64,000 nt of DNA from Pseudomonas arsenicoxydans (GCF_900103875.1 NZ_LT629705.1:4039001-4103000), one strand, 5' to 3'; positions 35,463 through 46,726 are shown, numbered from the stretch's first letter. A program made the numbers and translations. Notes: a model not told the origin generated them from the sequence alone.

Positions 35463-37201
35463 CGAGTTTTTCCCTGATCCTGATGTTGTTGCTGTTCGTA
35501 CCAGAATTTACGCCTGAGCAATTCACCCGGGTCATCGGGAATTTTGCGTAGCCATTGCTCAAGCGCCTGACGCTGTTCGCCATCGATGTTGTCGTTGGCC
35601 GGGCGCAGCGGCGGCGTGGTGGTTTGCTCATCCCCCAGTTCACTGCCCGGGACTTCATTGGTGCCCGGTTTGGGCGGCGTGGTGGACGACTGATTAGTCT
35701 CCAATGCGGCTTGCTGGGCCTCGGTTTGCGGTTCGCCACTGTCCGATGGCTGCGTGGTGGTTCCCGGCGGTGGTTCTTGCGCCGCTGTGTCGGTTTGCTC
35801 GTCTGCGTTTTTGTCCGGCTCAACCGGTGGCGGAGTGTTTTTCTGCTTGAGCAGGCTTTCCACCAGGGCCTTGTTGGTCTGTGCCGGGCGCAAATCCGGT
35901 TGGCGCTCCAACGCTTGATCGTAAGCATCCAGCGCCGCTTCCAGCTCGCCGCTTCTGGCCAGGGCGTTGCCACGATTGTAGTGGGCGTGGGCGTCGTTGC
36001 CTTCGGCGAACCGCTGGGCGGCACCGGCGTAGTCGCCGGCTTCATAGAGCGCCACGCCTTGCCACTGCGGGTCTTCAAAATGCTGCGCGGCCTTCGCCGG
36101 ATGGCCTTGCTTGAGCAGGTGCAAGCCGCGTTGATCGGGGCGCAGCCACAAGTCTTCAAAATCGAAGGCATAGCTCGGTTGCGGCAGCGCCAGCAACAGC
36201 GGCAGCAGGCAGAACAACCAGCCGCGGCGACCGGCGCACGCAGCGAGCAACAACAACGGTAGCAGCAACCAGTAACCCTGATCGGCCCAAGTGTCGAGGC
36301 GCAGGGTCTGGCCGTCGTTGCGCAGATTGCGTGGACCGTCGAGCAGGCCGAGCCCGCGCAGGTCGGAATCGTCAAGACGCGCCTGGTGATATCGCCCGCC
36401 AAGGTCGTTGGCAAAGGCTTTCAGGCTTGGGTTGTCCAGGCGAGGCACCAGAATCGCGCCCTGATCATCTTTGAGGAAACTGCCGTCCTCCTGCGCCACC
36501 GGCGCCCCTTCAGCAGTGCCGATGCCAAGCATCAGAAACTGTGTCGATTTGCCATCCAGCGCCTGTTGAATACCTTCGCGTTCCAGCTCGGTCAGGGTTG
36601 AGCCGATCAGCAGGATTCGGCCTTCGCCCAAATCACCCTGATGGAGCAGGGACAGGGCTTTGGTCACCGCGAGATCGGCACGATGGCCGGTCACGGGCAT
36701 CAGCGAAGGCTTGAGCGCGTCCAGCAGGTTGCGGCTGGTGGAGAGGTCATCCGACAAAGGTACCAGCGTGTGGGCGCTGCCGGCATAGACGACAATGGCC
36801 GTCTGGGCGTCGCTGCGGTTTTGCAGCAGGTCCAGCAATTTCCGCCGGGCTTGCTCCAGTCGATTTGGGGCGACGTCGGTGGCGAGCATTTCCGGGGTCA
36901 GTTCAAGCACGACGACCACCGGGTCGGCGGGTTTCTGGCTGATTTGTTCGACCCGCTGCCAGCTCGGTCCCAACAGGGCCAGAACGGTCAGAACCCAGGC
37001 GATTCCCAGGGTGATCCATGGCAGTTTGCTGTCGCGACCGCTGCCACCGCTCAGCAACGCGGCGTGAAAGGCCGGTGGCAGAATCATCTGCCAGCGTCCG
37101 GCACGTTTCTGCCGATGCCAGAGCTGCCAGAGCAACCAGCCGAGAACGGGCAACAACAGCAGCCACCAAGGACGGAACCAGTACGGCCACAGCGCACTCA
37201 T
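35459..37201 (-). CDS. BatB/BatC fusion: VWA domain plus TPR and Pro/Gln/Thr-rich tail
   Basis: A 580-residue membrane protein. Two helices near the N-terminus (about 12-28 and 62-80), a von Willebrand A domain (about 95-290), a third membrane segment (about 310-335), then TPR repeats (GVALYEAGDYAGAAQRF; AHYNRGNALARSGELEAALDAYDQAL, about 375-435) and a low-complexity Thr/Pro/Glu/Gln tail. The metal-site motif DxSxS of VWA domains is not present: the sequence is VVVLELTPEMLATD (Glu100-Leu-Thr-Pro-Glu104), so metal binding may be lost. It overlaps batA by 4 nt. Confidence 0.88.
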   Translation of the reverse strand: MSALWPYWFRPWWLLLLPVLGWLLWQLWHRQKRAGRWQMILPPAFHAALLSGGSGRDSKLPWITLGIAWVLTVLALLGPSWQRVEQISQKPADPVVVVLELTPEMLATDVAPNRLEQARRKLLDLLQNRSDAQTAIVVYAGSAHTLVPLSDDLSTSRNLLDALKPSLMPVTGHRADLAVTKALSLLHQGDLGEGRILLIGSTLTELEREGIQQALDGKSTQFLMLGIGTAEGAPVAQEDGSFLKDDQGAILVPRLDNPSLKAFANDLGGRYHQARLDDSDLRGLGLLDGPRNLRNDGQTLRLDTWADQGYWLLLPLLLLAACAGRRGWLFCLLPLLLALPQPSYAFDFEDLWLRPDQRGLHLLKQGHPAKAAQHFEDPQWQGVALYEAGDYAGAAQRFAEGNDAHAHYNRGNALARSGELEAALDAYDQALERQPDLRPAQTNKALVESLLKQKNTPPPVEPDKNADEQTDTAAQEPPPGTTTQPSDSGEPQTEAQQAALETNQSSTTPPKPGTNEVPGSELGDEQTTTPPLRPANDNIDGEQRQALEQWLRKIPDDPGELLRRKFWYEQQQHQDQGKTR

Positions 37202-38277
37202 CGGCGCCTCCGCAGGCGCAGGCGGTTGAGCCGCTGGCGCCAGTCGGGCAATTGCGTTTGCAAAAACAGATCCTTGGTAAACAGTCGCTGCAGCGGGTTA
37301 TTCGGCCAACGCTCGCGCACCACCAGCAACATGCTCAGCAGCAGCGCCAGCGCCAGGGGCCAGTGATACAACGCCTGAGCCGGGCGGGCCTGAGTCGGCT
37401 GCTGGGTCACCGGTTCGAGTTTGTCGAGGGTGTCCTTGATCGCCTGCAATTCCTTGCCGTCATGGGCGCGGAAATACTGGCCGCCCGTGGCTTGGGCGAT
37501 GGCCTTCAAGGCCGGCTCGTCGAGGTCCAGGCTCGGATTGACCCCAAGAAACCCTAATGTACCGCTTTGCTCCGGGTCGGCACCGATGCCGATCGGGTAG
37601 ATTTTCACGCCTTCGCTGGCCGCCAGACGTGCTGCGGTGAGCGGGTCGATTTCACCGCCATTGTTGGCGCCGTCGGTGACCAGGATCAGCACGCGGCTTT
37701 GCGCCGGACGCAGGCGCAGACGCTTGAGAGCAAGGCCGATGGCATCGCCGATGGCGGTGTTCTTGCCGGCAATGCCAATGCGCGCTTCGTCGAGCCACAC
37801 GCGCACGGTGTGCCGGTCGAACGTCAGCGGCGCTTGCAGGTAAGCCTGACTGCCGAACAGGATCAGGCCGACGCGGTCGCCTTCGCGACTTTCAAGGAAG
37901 TCACCGAGCAAATGCTTGACCAGCGACAGGCGGCTGACGTCTTCGTCCTGCCACTGCATGTCGGGAAAATCCATGGAGCCGGACACGTCCACCGCCACCA
38001 GCAAATCGCGACCACTGGCCGCGATCGGCAGCGGTTCGCCCAGCCATTGCGGGCGAGCGGCAGCCATCAGCAACAACAGCCACAGCAGGATGAACGGTGC
38101 TTGCTGACGCCATGCCGGCAGGTTGGCCCGGGCGCGGCGACGGGCCAGACCCTCGAGGTCGTTGAGGAAACTGACCTTGAGCGCCGGTTCGCCGCTGTCG
38201 GCCACTGGCAGCAGGATGCGCATCAGCCAGGGCAGCGGCAGCAGGACGAAGATCCACGGCCAGGCGAACTCAAACAT
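37198..38277 (-). CDS. BatA-like VWA protein
   Basis: A 359-residue inner-membrane protein. N-terminal helices (about 4-24 and 61-72), a VWA domain with intact MIDAS motif DVSGSMD (97-103) and later VTDGANNGGEIDP, and a C-terminal membrane helix (WPLALALLLSMLLVV, about 310-325) with a basic tail. Unlike its neighbour it keeps the residues for a divalent metal. Overlaps DUF4381 by 8 nt upstream and batB by 4 nt downstream. Confidence 0.92.
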   Translation of the reverse strand: MFEFAWPWIFVLLPLPWLMRILLPVADSGEPALKVSFLNDLEGLARRRARANLPAWRQQAPFILLWLLLLMAAARPQWLGEPLPIAASGRDLLVAVDVSGSMDFPDMQWQDEDVSRLSLVKHLLGDFLESREGDRVGLILFGSQAYLQAPLTFDRHTVRVWLDEARIGIAGKNTAIGDAIGLALKRLRLRPAQSRVLILVTDGANNGGEIDPLTAARLAASEGVKIYPIGIGADPEQSGTLGFLGVNPSLDLDEPALKAIAQATGGQYFRAHDGKELQAIKDTLDKLEPVTQQPTQARPAQALYHWPLALALLLSMLLVVRERWPNNPLQRLFTKDLFLQTQLPDWRQRLNRLRLRRRR

Positions 38278-38764
38278 GTTTGCGAATCCAGGTGTCGACG
38301 GCTTGAGTCAGGCCGGCGATGGCCTTGTCGTCGAGTTTGCATTCGGGTTTGTAGGCGCCTTCGACCAGCACCATCCAGCGGGTCAGGCCGGCGGCTGGGC
38401 AGCGGTTGTCGAGGAACGCCAGCCATTTGCGCCCGTTGAGAGTGTGGCTCTGGCTGTAGGGGTAATGGTTGCGGCACAGGCGCTTGAGCAAGCCGTTGAG
38501 TTGCTGCAGCCAGGCGCCGGCCGGTGCGCCGTCATAAGGCTTGGGCATCCGCGCCAGTTCGGCCAGCGCGGCGATACGCACCGGATCCAGCGGTTGTTCG
38601 GCACGCACGACAGGGCGTTTGTTCGGAATGAAGCGCCGCGCCTTCCACAGTCCGAAACCGATCAGCGGCAGCAACAACAGCAGCAGCCACCAGCCGGGCG
38701 CGGGTGGCCAGAAATCGATGGGGGGCGGGGTGATCAGCGGTTGCAATTGATCGAGGCTGCTCAT
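38270..38764 (-). CDS. DUF4381 membrane protein of the moxR operon
   Basis: A 164-residue protein with one membrane helix (WWLLLLLLPLIGFGLWKA, about 26-43) after PPPIDFWPPAPG, then a helical cytoplasmic domain ending in WIRKHV. This is the DUF4381 family, found between DUF58 and batA genes in moxR operons. Function unknown. It overlaps both neighbours, so it is made with the complex. Confidence 0.88.
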   Translation of the reverse strand: MSSLDQLQPLITPPPIDFWPPAPGWWLLLLLLPLIGFGLWKARRFIPNKRPVVRAEQPLDPVRIAALAELARMPKPYDGAPAGAWLQQLNGLLKRLCRNHYPYSQSHTLNGRKWLAFLDNRCPAAGLTRWMVLVEGAYKPECKLDDKAIAGLTQAVDTWIRKHV

Positions 38765-39710
38765 CGACCTTTCCCCGGTTTCTGTGGGTTCAAGTACTCG
38801 CGCAGCTGCTCGACCATTTCGCTCTGGGTGCTCAGCGGCATCAGCAAGACCCGCAACTTCTGCGCGAGCAGTTCCCAGCGGGCGATGCGGGCTTCGGCCT
38901 GGGCGCGGTAGGTCTGGCGCAGGTCGAAATTGAGCGTGTCAAGTTCCAGCTGCGCGCCTCGCTCGGCAAAGCGCAAAAGCCCGGCGGCGGGCAGGGCGTG
39001 GTCCAGCGGATCGGACAGCGGCAGCAGCAACAGGTCGCAATGGCGCGACAACAAACTCAGCTGCTGCTCGGAACCTTCGGTCAAGGCGCGTTCATCGCAG
39101 ATCACGATCACCAGACTGCCAGGACGCAGCACTTCCCGTGCGCGACGCAGGGCCAGGTTGAGCGAATCGCGGTGCTGCTCGGTCTCGGTGTGCAGCGACT
39201 GGTTGACCCGCACCAGGCGGTTGAGCAACTGCAGCAGGCTTTGCTTGCTGCGCCGGGGTTTGATCTCGTAGTGCTCGTTGTCGCCGAATACCAGCCCGCC
39301 CACGCGGTCGTTATGGCCTAGGGCTGCCCAGCCAATCAGGCTCGCCGCTTGAGCTGCGAGCACCGATTTGAACATCAGTCCCGAGCCGAAAAACAGCCGG
39401 CGGCTTTGCTCGACCATGATGAAAATCGGCCGCTCGCGTTCTTCGTGGAACAGTTTGGTGTGCGGTTCCTGGGTCCGGGCGGTGACGCGCCAGTCGATGG
39501 TGCGCACGTCGTCGCCGGCCTGATAGACCCGCACCTGATCGAAGTCCACGCCGCGCCCGCGCAGCTTGGAGTGGTGCAGGCCGATCAGCGGGCTGCGCTG
39601 GCTCGGCGTGGAAAACAGCTGCACTTCGCGCACGCGATGGCGCATCTCGATCAGCTCGGAGAGGCTGACGCGGATGCCCGGCTCGGGCGGCAGGAGGGCG
39701 TTCATCGGGG

Positions 39711-39714
<4 letters not shown>
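38761..39714 (-). CDS. DUF58 protein
   Basis: A 317-residue soluble protein with a DUF58 core: GRGVDFDQVRVYQAGDDVRTIDWRVTAR (about 51-80) followed by IFIMVEQSRRLFFGSG. DUF58 is a VWA relative; its DxSxS motif here reads EQSRR, so the metal ligands are altered, as in the BatB-like protein of the same operon. It is the usual partner of MoxR ATPases and overlaps that gene by 4 nt. Confidence 0.92.
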
Positions 39715-40670
<956 letters not shown>

Positions 40671-40814
40671 CGATGACTGTTCCTGGAAAGGGGGACCGAA
40701 GACGTTCGAATAACGCCAGGGCTGGGGGCGTTACTTTAATCCATCGCGGGGGGCGGCGACTAACGGCATTTTGTGCAAAGTGCGGATTAACGCTCGTTCC
40801 CCCGCCTTACGACA

Positions 40815-40927
40815 GATCGTTCCCGCGCTCTGCGTGGGAATGCATCATCGGACGCTCTGCGTCCAGCTTTATAGTCGTGACGCAGAGCGTGACAGGTTGC
40901 ATTCCCAAGCGGAGCGTTGGAACGATC
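40815..40927. repeat. 113-bp dyad element (GATCGTTCC type)
   Basis: Outer arms GATCGTTCC (40815-40823) and GGAACGATC (40919-40927) are exact inverses. The flanks continue with related GCTCTGCGTGGGAATGCA and TGCATTCCCAAGCGGAGC, and inside lie GACGCTCTGCGTC and GACGCAGAGCGT. It is a different repeat family from the REPINs, common in pseudomonads, and sits between moxR and the 118-residue gene. Confidence 0.75.
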
Positions 40928-40946
40928 AGTGTCCGGAAGGGAGGAG

Positions 40947-41303
40947 TCAGCTCAGTTGGCTTATGTAGGTACCAGTGCCCTTAAGAATGTTTTGCAGTGT
41001 TTCTTCCACTTCGGCCAAATCCGCTGAGTCGGTGCTGTGCGTGATCTCCAGCGAATCATCACCATTGAGCGCATCAGCATCGCCAGCCGCGATTTCGATC
41101 AGCAGGCGGGTAGGGCTGAGGGTGACTTTCACGCCGTCCAGCGTTGAAGGCTCACCGTCGAGGGTGATTTCCAGCTCGTCCTCGTCCGGGTAACGGGTCA
41201 TCAGGAACATGTCGCCCTGATCGCTGTGACAGCAGAGCATGGCCATGTTGTCTTCTTCGTCATCGCACGGGTTGACGATCAAGAGGGCGGTGGTCATTTG
41301 CAT
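40947..41303 (-). CDS. Conserved hypothetical protein (118 aa)
   Basis: A 118-residue acidic soluble protein: strand-like MTTALLIVNPCDDEEDNMAM, a CCHSDQGD segment, then DELEITLDGEPSTLDGVKVT and an acidic middle. No signal or membrane segment. The ATG at 41303 has AGGAAT 6 nt before it. It looks conserved in Pseudomonas, but I do not recognise a named family. Confidence 0.68.
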   Translation of the reverse strand: MQMTTALLIVNPCDDEEDNMAMLCCHSDQGDMFLMTRYPDEDELEITLDGEPSTLDGVKVTLSPTRLLIEIAAGDADALNGDDSLEITHSTDSADLAEVEETLQNILKGTGTYISQLS

Positions 41304-41806
41304 GGGTAATTCCTGGCTCGGCGAGCGTTATGAACGCAATAAAAGCCGATTCTGCCAGCCCGCGGGAATTTCTGCTCGTCTGAGTGTCAGAGGAAGTGTC
41401 GTGAACACTTGAAGTGTTGCTGGTCATTTCGAGTACGTAGGTGCCGTAAAAGCAGGCATAAAACGCCCGTTTTCCTGCACGACTGCTAGTGTTGTTCGAG
41501 GCGCATGCCGAGAGCTGCGTACCGATGACCGAATATGTCGCAGCACCGCAAGCACAGGCCTTGCCGCACTCGTTAAGCTGCGCATCGAATGGATACCTGT
41601 AAAGACATTGTGCAATTGATCGCAGAGTCGTTTTTGCAGATGCCCATTCTTGGAAGGTGAATGTGACCTGAGTGTCTCGTCCAGCTTCACCCACCTGTCA
41701 CCCTGTTTCCTCTGCCCGAGAATCAGGAACAGGGTGACGGATCGCCCCGAAAGGGGTTTTGCACGCGACGCTTCCATCAATAACAAGCCCAAGCGGAGTA
41801 CCACAG
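41304..41806. other. 503-bp region upstream of gdhB
   Basis: No gene with a convincing ribosome site on either strand. The 3' third has two successive hairpins (41697-41738 and 41745-41760), described separately, which lie in the probable gdhB leader. I see no clear sigma-54 or sigma-70 promoter. Confidence 0.6.
41697..41760 (+). promoter_or_regulatory. Tandem hairpins in gdhB leader
   Basis: First stem: GTCACCCTGTTTCCT (41697-41711) with AGGAACAGGGTGAC (41725-41738), one bulged T. Second: CCCC-GAAA-GGGG then TTTT (41745-41760), a tetraloop hairpin with a T-run. The second has terminator form though a short stem. Both lie 46-110 nt before the start codon. Confidence 0.55.
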
Positions 41807-44800
41807 ATGGCGTTCTTCACCGCAGCCAGCAAAGCCGACTTCCAGCACCAACTGAAAGCGGCACTGGCGCAGCACATCAGTGAACAGGCACTGCCACAAG
41901 TGGCGCTGTTCGCTGAACAATTCTTCGGCATCATTTCCCTGGACGAGCTGACCCAGCGTCGGTTGTCCGACCTCGCCGGCTGCACCCTTTCTGCGTGGCG
42001 CCTGCTTGAGCGCTTCGATCACGCGCAACCGCAAGTGCGCGTCTACAACCCTGATTACGAACGCCACGGCTGGCAGTCGACCCACACCGCGGTCGAAGTG
42101 CTGCACCACGACCTGCCATTTCTGGTGGACTCGGTGCGCACCGAGCTGAATCGTCGCGGCTACAGCATCCATACCCTGCAAACCACTGTGCTGAGCGTGC
42201 GTCGCGGCAGCAAGGGCGAGCTGCTGGAAATCCTGCCAAAAGGCACCCAGGGCGAAGGGATCTTGCAAGAATCCCTGATGTACCTGGAAATCGACCGTTG
42301 TGCCAACACGGCCGAACTGAATGTCCTGAGCAAGGAACTGGAACAGGTTCTCGGCGAAGTCCGCGTTGCGGTCGCCGATTTCGAACCGATGAAAGACAAG
42401 GTCCAGGAAATCCTGACCGGCCTGGACAACAGCAAGTTCGCGGTCGATCCGGAAGAAAAAGCCGAGATCAAAAGCTTCCTGGAATGGCTGGTGGGCAACC
42501 ACTTCACCTTCCTCGGCTATGAAGAATTCGTGGTTCGCGACGAAGCCGATGGCGGCCATATCGTCTATGACCAGGATTCCTTCCTCGGTCTGACCAAGCT
42601 GCTGCGCACCGGCCTGACCTACGATGACCTGCGCATCGAAGACTATGCCGTGAACTACCTGCGCGAACCGACCCTGCTGTCGTTCGCCAAGGCCGCGCAT
42701 CCGAGCCGTGTGCACCGTCCGGCTTACCCGGATTACGTGTCGATCCGTGAAATCGATGCCGACGGCAATGTCATCAAGGAATGCCGTTTCATGGGCCTGT
42801 ACACCTCTTCGGTGTATGGCGAGAGCGTGCGGGTCATCCCGTACATCCGCCGCAAGGTCGAAGAAATCGAACGCCGTTCCGGCTTCCAGCCCAAGGCTCA
42901 CCTGGGCAAGGAACTGGCGCAGGTGGTCGAAGTGCTGCCGCGTGATGATCTGTTCCAGACCCCGGTCGACGAGCTGTTCAGCACCGTGATGTCGATCGTG
43001 CAGATCCAGGAACGCAACAAGATCCGCGTGTTCCTGCGCAAAGACCCGTACGGCCGCTTCTGCTACTGCCTGGCTTACGTGCCACGCGACATCTACTCCA
43101 CCGAAGTGCGCCAGAAGATCCAGCAAGTGCTGATGGATCGCCTGAAAGCCTCGGACTGCGAGTTCTGGACCTTCTTCTCCGAGTCCGTGCTGGCGCGCGT
43201 GCAGCTGATTCTGCGTGTCGATCCGAAGAACCGCCTGGACATCGACCCGGTTCTGCTGGAAAAAGAAGTGGTGCAAGCCTGCCGCAGCTGGCAGGACGAC
43301 TACGCGAGCCTGGTCGTCGAGAGCTTCGGCGAAGCACACGGCACCAACGTGCTGGCTGACTTCCCGAAAGGCTTCCCGGCCGGTTACCGCGAGCGTTTCG
43401 CTGCCCACTCGGCCGTGGTCGACATGCAGCACCTGCTGAGCCTGAGCGAAAAAAATCCACTGGTCATGAGCTTTTATCAGCCACTGGGTCAGGTATCGGG
43501 CCAACGCGAACTGCACTGCAAGCTGTATCACGCCGATACTCCGCTGGCGTTGTCCGACGTGTTGCCGATCCTGGAAAACCTCGGTCTGCGCGTTCTGGGT
43601 GAATTCCCGTACCGCCTGCGTCACAACAACGGCCGCGAGTTCTGGATTCACGATTTCGCGTTCACCGCTGCCGAAGGCCTGGAACTCGACATCCAGCAAC
43701 TCAACGACACCTTGCAGGACGCTTTCGTCCACATCGTGCGTGGCGATGCCGAGAACGATGCATTCAACCGCCTGGTACTGACCGCCGGCCTGCCGTGGCG
43801 CGACGTGGCGCTGCTGCGTGCTTATGCGCGTTACATGAAGCAGATCCGCCTTGGCTTCGACCTGGGTTATATCGCCAGCACCCTGAACAACCACACCGAC
43901 ATCGCTCGTGAGCTGACCCGGTTGTTCAAGACCCGTTTCTACCTGGCGCGCAAGCTGACCAGCGACGATCTGGAAGACAAGCAGCAGCGTCTGGAACAGG
44001 CGATTCTGACGGCACTGGACGACGTTCAGGTGTTGAACGAAGACCGCATCCTGCGTCGCTACCTGGACCTGATCAAGGCGACCCTGCGCACCAACTTCTA
44101 CCAGACCGACTCCCACGGTCAGAACAAGTCCTACTTCAGCTTCAAGTTCAATCCGCACCAGATCCCTGAGCTGCCGAAGCCAGTACCGAAGTTCGAAATC
44201 TTCGTTTACTCGCCTCGCGTCGAAGGCGTGCACCTGCGCTTCGGCAACGTTGCTCGCGGTGGTCTGCGCTGGTCCGACCGCGAAGAAGACTACCGCACCG
44301 AAGTCCTGGGCCTGGTAAAAGCCCAGCAAGTGAAGAACTCGGTCATCGTGCCCGTCGGCGCGAAGGGCGGCTTCCTGCCGCGTCGCCTGCCACTGGGCGG
44401 CAGTCGTGACGAGATCGCGGCCGAGGGCATCGCCTGCTACCGCATCTTCATCTCGGGCCTGTTGGACATCACCGACAACCTGAAGGACGGCGCTCTGGTG
44501 CCGCCGGCCAACGTCGTGCGTCATGACGACGATGACCCGTACCTGGTAGTGGCCGCGGACAAGGGCACTGCAACCTTCTCCGACATCGCCAACGGCATCG
44601 CCATCGACTACGGCTTCTGGCTGGGTGACGCGTTCGCGTCCGGTGGTTCGGCCGGTTACGACCACAAGAAGATGGGCATCACCGCCAAGGGCGCGTGGGT
44701 CGGCGTTCAACGCCACTTCCGTGAACGCGGCATCAATGTCCAGAAAGACAGCATTACCGTAGTCGGCGTCGGCGACATGGCCGGTGACGTGTTCGGTAAC

Positions 44801-46711
44801 GGTTTGTTGATGTCCGACAAGCTGCAACTGGTCGCAGCCTTCAACCACCTGCACATCTTCATCGACCCGAACCCGGAGCCTGCCAACAGCTTCGCCGAGC
44901 GTCAGCGCCTGTTCGACCTGCCTCGTTCGGCCTGGTCGGATTACGACACCAGCATCATGTCCGAAGGCGGCGGGATCTTCTCCCGTAGCGCGAAAAGCAT
45001 CGCGATTTCCCCGCAGATGAAAGAGCGCTTCGACATTCAGGCCGACAAGCTGACCCCGACCGAACTGCTGAACGCCTTGCTCAAGGCGCCAGTGGACCTG
45101 TTGTGGAACGGCGGTATCGGCACTTACGTCAAAGCCAGCACCGAAAGCCACGCCGATGTCGGCGACAAGGCCAACGATGCTCTGCGCGTGAACGGCAACG
45201 AACTGCGCTGCAAAGTCGTGGGCGAGGGCGGTAACCTCGGTATGACCCAACTGGGTCGTGTCGAATTCGGCCTCAATGGCGGCGGTTCCAACACCGACTT
45301 CATCGACAACGCCGGTGGCGTGGACTGCTCCGACCACGAAGTGAACATCAAGATCCTGCTGAACGAAGTGGTTCACGCCGGCGACATGACCGACAAGCAA
45401 CGTAACCAGTTGCTGGCGAGCATGACCGACGAAGTGGGCAACCTGGTGCTCGGCAACAACTACAAGCAGACCCAAGCGCTGTCGCTGGCTGCCCGTCGTG
45501 CCTTGCCGCGTATTGCTGAATACAAGCGTCTGATGAACGATCTGGAAGGCCGCGGCAAGCTGGATCGCGCCATCGAGTTCCTGCCGGCTGAAGAAGCGAT
45601 CAACGAGCGTGTTGCGGCAGGCCACGGCCTGACCCGTGCCGAGCTGTCGGTGTTGATCTCCTACAGCAAGATCGACCTCAAGGAAGCGCTGCTCAACTCC
45701 CTGGTGCCGGACGACGACTACCTGACGCGCGACATGGAAACCGCTTTCCCGCCGAGTCTGGTGAGCAAGTTCTCCGACGCCATGCGCCGTCACCGTCTGA
45801 AGCGTGAAATCGTCAGCACCCAGATCGCCAACGATCTGGTGAACCACATGGGCATCACCTTCGTTCAACGACTCAAAGAGTCGACCGGCATGAGCCCGGC
45901 GAATGTTGCGGGTGCGTATGTAATAGTTCGGGATATCTTCCACCTCCCGCACTGGTTCCGGCAGATAGAAGCCCTGGACTATCAGGTTTCGGCCGACGTG
46001 CAACTGGAGCTGATGGACGAGCTGATGCGTCTGGGCCGCCGCGCTACGCGCTGGTTCCTGCGCAGCCGCCGTAACGAGCAGAATGCTGCCCGTGACGTCG
46101 CACACTTCGGTCCACACCTGGCAGCGCTGGGCCTCAAACTCGACGAACTGCTGGAAGGCCCGACCCGCGAAGGCTGGCAGACCCGCTATCAGGCTTACGT
46201 CGCCGCTGGCGTCCCTGAGTTGCTGGCGCGCATGGTTGCAGGCACTACCCACCTGTACACCTTGCTGCCGATCATCGAAGCCTCCGACGTGACCGGCCAG
46301 AACGCAGCAGACGTCGCGAAGGCTTACTTCGCCGTGGGCAGCGCGCTGGACATCACCTGGTACCTGCAACAGATCAGCGCTCTGCCGGTTGAAAACAACT
46401 GGCAAGCCCTGGCCCGTGAAGCGTTCCGCGATGACGTCGACTGGCAACAGCGTGCGATCACCATCTCCGTCCTGCAACAGGGCGACGGCACTCAGGACGT
46501 GGAAACCCGTCTGGCGCTGTGGATGGAAGAGCACGAAGGCATGATCGAACGCTGGCGCGCCATGCTGGTGGAAATCCGTGCCGCCAGCGGCACTGACTAC
46601 GCCATGTACGCGGTCGCCAACCGTGAGCTGCTGGATCTGGCGTTGAGCGGGCAAGCAGTGGTGACGGCCGCTGCGCCTGTCAGCGCTGACGAGCTGGAGC
46701 CTGCGGCCTGA
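41807..46711 (+). CDS. gdhB: NAD-dependent glutamate dehydrogenase, large class
   Basis: A 1634-residue enzyme of the ~180-kDa NAD-GDH class that deaminates glutamate to 2-oxoglutarate and ammonia for catabolism. Long N-terminal ACT-like regulatory segments (about 1-700) precede the catalytic domain with VARGGLRWSDREEDYRTEV and VPVGAKGGFLPRR (near 820-865), and the NAD domain with VGVGDMAGDVFGNG. A helical C-terminal domain follows. The ATG at 41807 has GCGGAG 8 nt upstream and gives MAFFTAASKADFQ, the expected start. Ends at a strong terminator. Confidence 0.96.
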   Translation: MAFFTAASKADFQHQLKAALAQHISEQALPQVALFAEQFFGIISLDELTQRRLSDLAGCTLSAWRLLERFDHAQPQVRVYNPDYERHGWQSTHTAVEVLHHDLPFLVDSVRTELNRRGYSIHTLQTTVLSVRRGSKGELLEILPKGTQGEGILQESLMYLEIDRCANTAELNVLSKELEQVLGEVRVAVADFEPMKDKVQEILTGLDNSKFAVDPEEKAEIKSFLEWLVGNHFTFLGYEEFVVRDEADGGHIVYDQDSFLGLTKLLRTGLTYDDLRIEDYAVNYLREPTLLSFAKAAHPSRVHRPAYPDYVSIREIDADGNVIKECRFMGLYTSSVYGESVRVIPYIRRKVEEIERRSGFQPKAHLGKELAQVVEVLPRDDLFQTPVDELFSTVMSIVQIQERNKIRVFLRKDPYGRFCYCLAYVPRDIYSTEVRQKIQQVLMDRLKASDCEFWTFFSESVLARVQLILRVDPKNRLDIDPVLLEKEVVQACRSWQDDYASLVVESFGEAHGTNVLADFPKGFPAGYRERFAAHSAVVDMQHLLSLSEKNPLVMSFYQPLGQVSGQRELHCKLYHADTPLALSDVLPILENLGLRVLGEFPYRLRHNNGREFWIHDFAFTAAEGLELDIQQLNDTLQDAFVHIVRGDAENDAFNRLVLTAGLPWRDVALLRAYARYMKQIRLGFDLGYIASTLNNHTDIARELTRLFKTRFYLARKLTSDDLEDKQQRLEQAILTALDDVQVLNEDRILRRYLDLIKATLRTNFYQTDSHGQNKSYFSFKFNPHQIPELPKPVPKFEIFVYSPRVEGVHLRFGNVARGGLRWSDREEDYRTEVLGLVKAQQVKNSVIVPVGAKGGFLPRRLPLGGSRDEIAAEGIACYRIFISGLLDITDNLKDGALVPPANVVRHDDDDPYLVVAADKGTATFSDIANGIAIDYGFWLGDAFASGGSAGYDHKKMGITAKGAWVGVQRHFRERGINVQKDSITVVGVGDMAGDVFGNGLLMSDKLQLVAAFNHLHIFIDPNPEPANSFAERQRLFDLPRSAWSDYDTSIMSEGGGIFSRSAKSIAISPQMKERFDIQADKLTPTELLNALLKAPVDLLWNGGIGTYVKASTESHADVGDKANDALRVNGNELRCKVVGEGGNLGMTQLGRVEFGLNGGGSNTDFIDNAGGVDCSDHEVNIKILLNEVVHAGDMTDKQRNQLLASMTDEVGNLVLGNNYKQTQALSLAARRALPRIAEYKRLMNDLEGRGKLDRAIEFLPAEEAINERVAAGHGLTRAELSVLISYSKIDLKEALLNSLVPDDDYLTRDMETAFPPSLVSKFSDAMRRHRLKREIVSTQIANDLVNHMGITFVQRLKESTGMSPANVAGAYVIVRDIFHLPHWFRQIEALDYQVSADVQLELMDELMRLGRRATRWFLRSRRNEQNAARDVAHFGPHLAALGLKLDELLEGPTREGWQTRYQAYVAAGVPELLARMVAGTTHLYTLLPIIEASDVTGQNAADVAKAYFAVGSALDITWYLQQISALPVENNWQALAREAFRDDVDWQQRAITISVLQQGDGTQDVETRLALWMEEHEGMIERWRAMLVEIRAASGTDYAMYAVANRELLDLALSGQAVVTAAAPVSADELEPAA

Positions 46712-46726
46712 TATCAGCCGCTGAAT

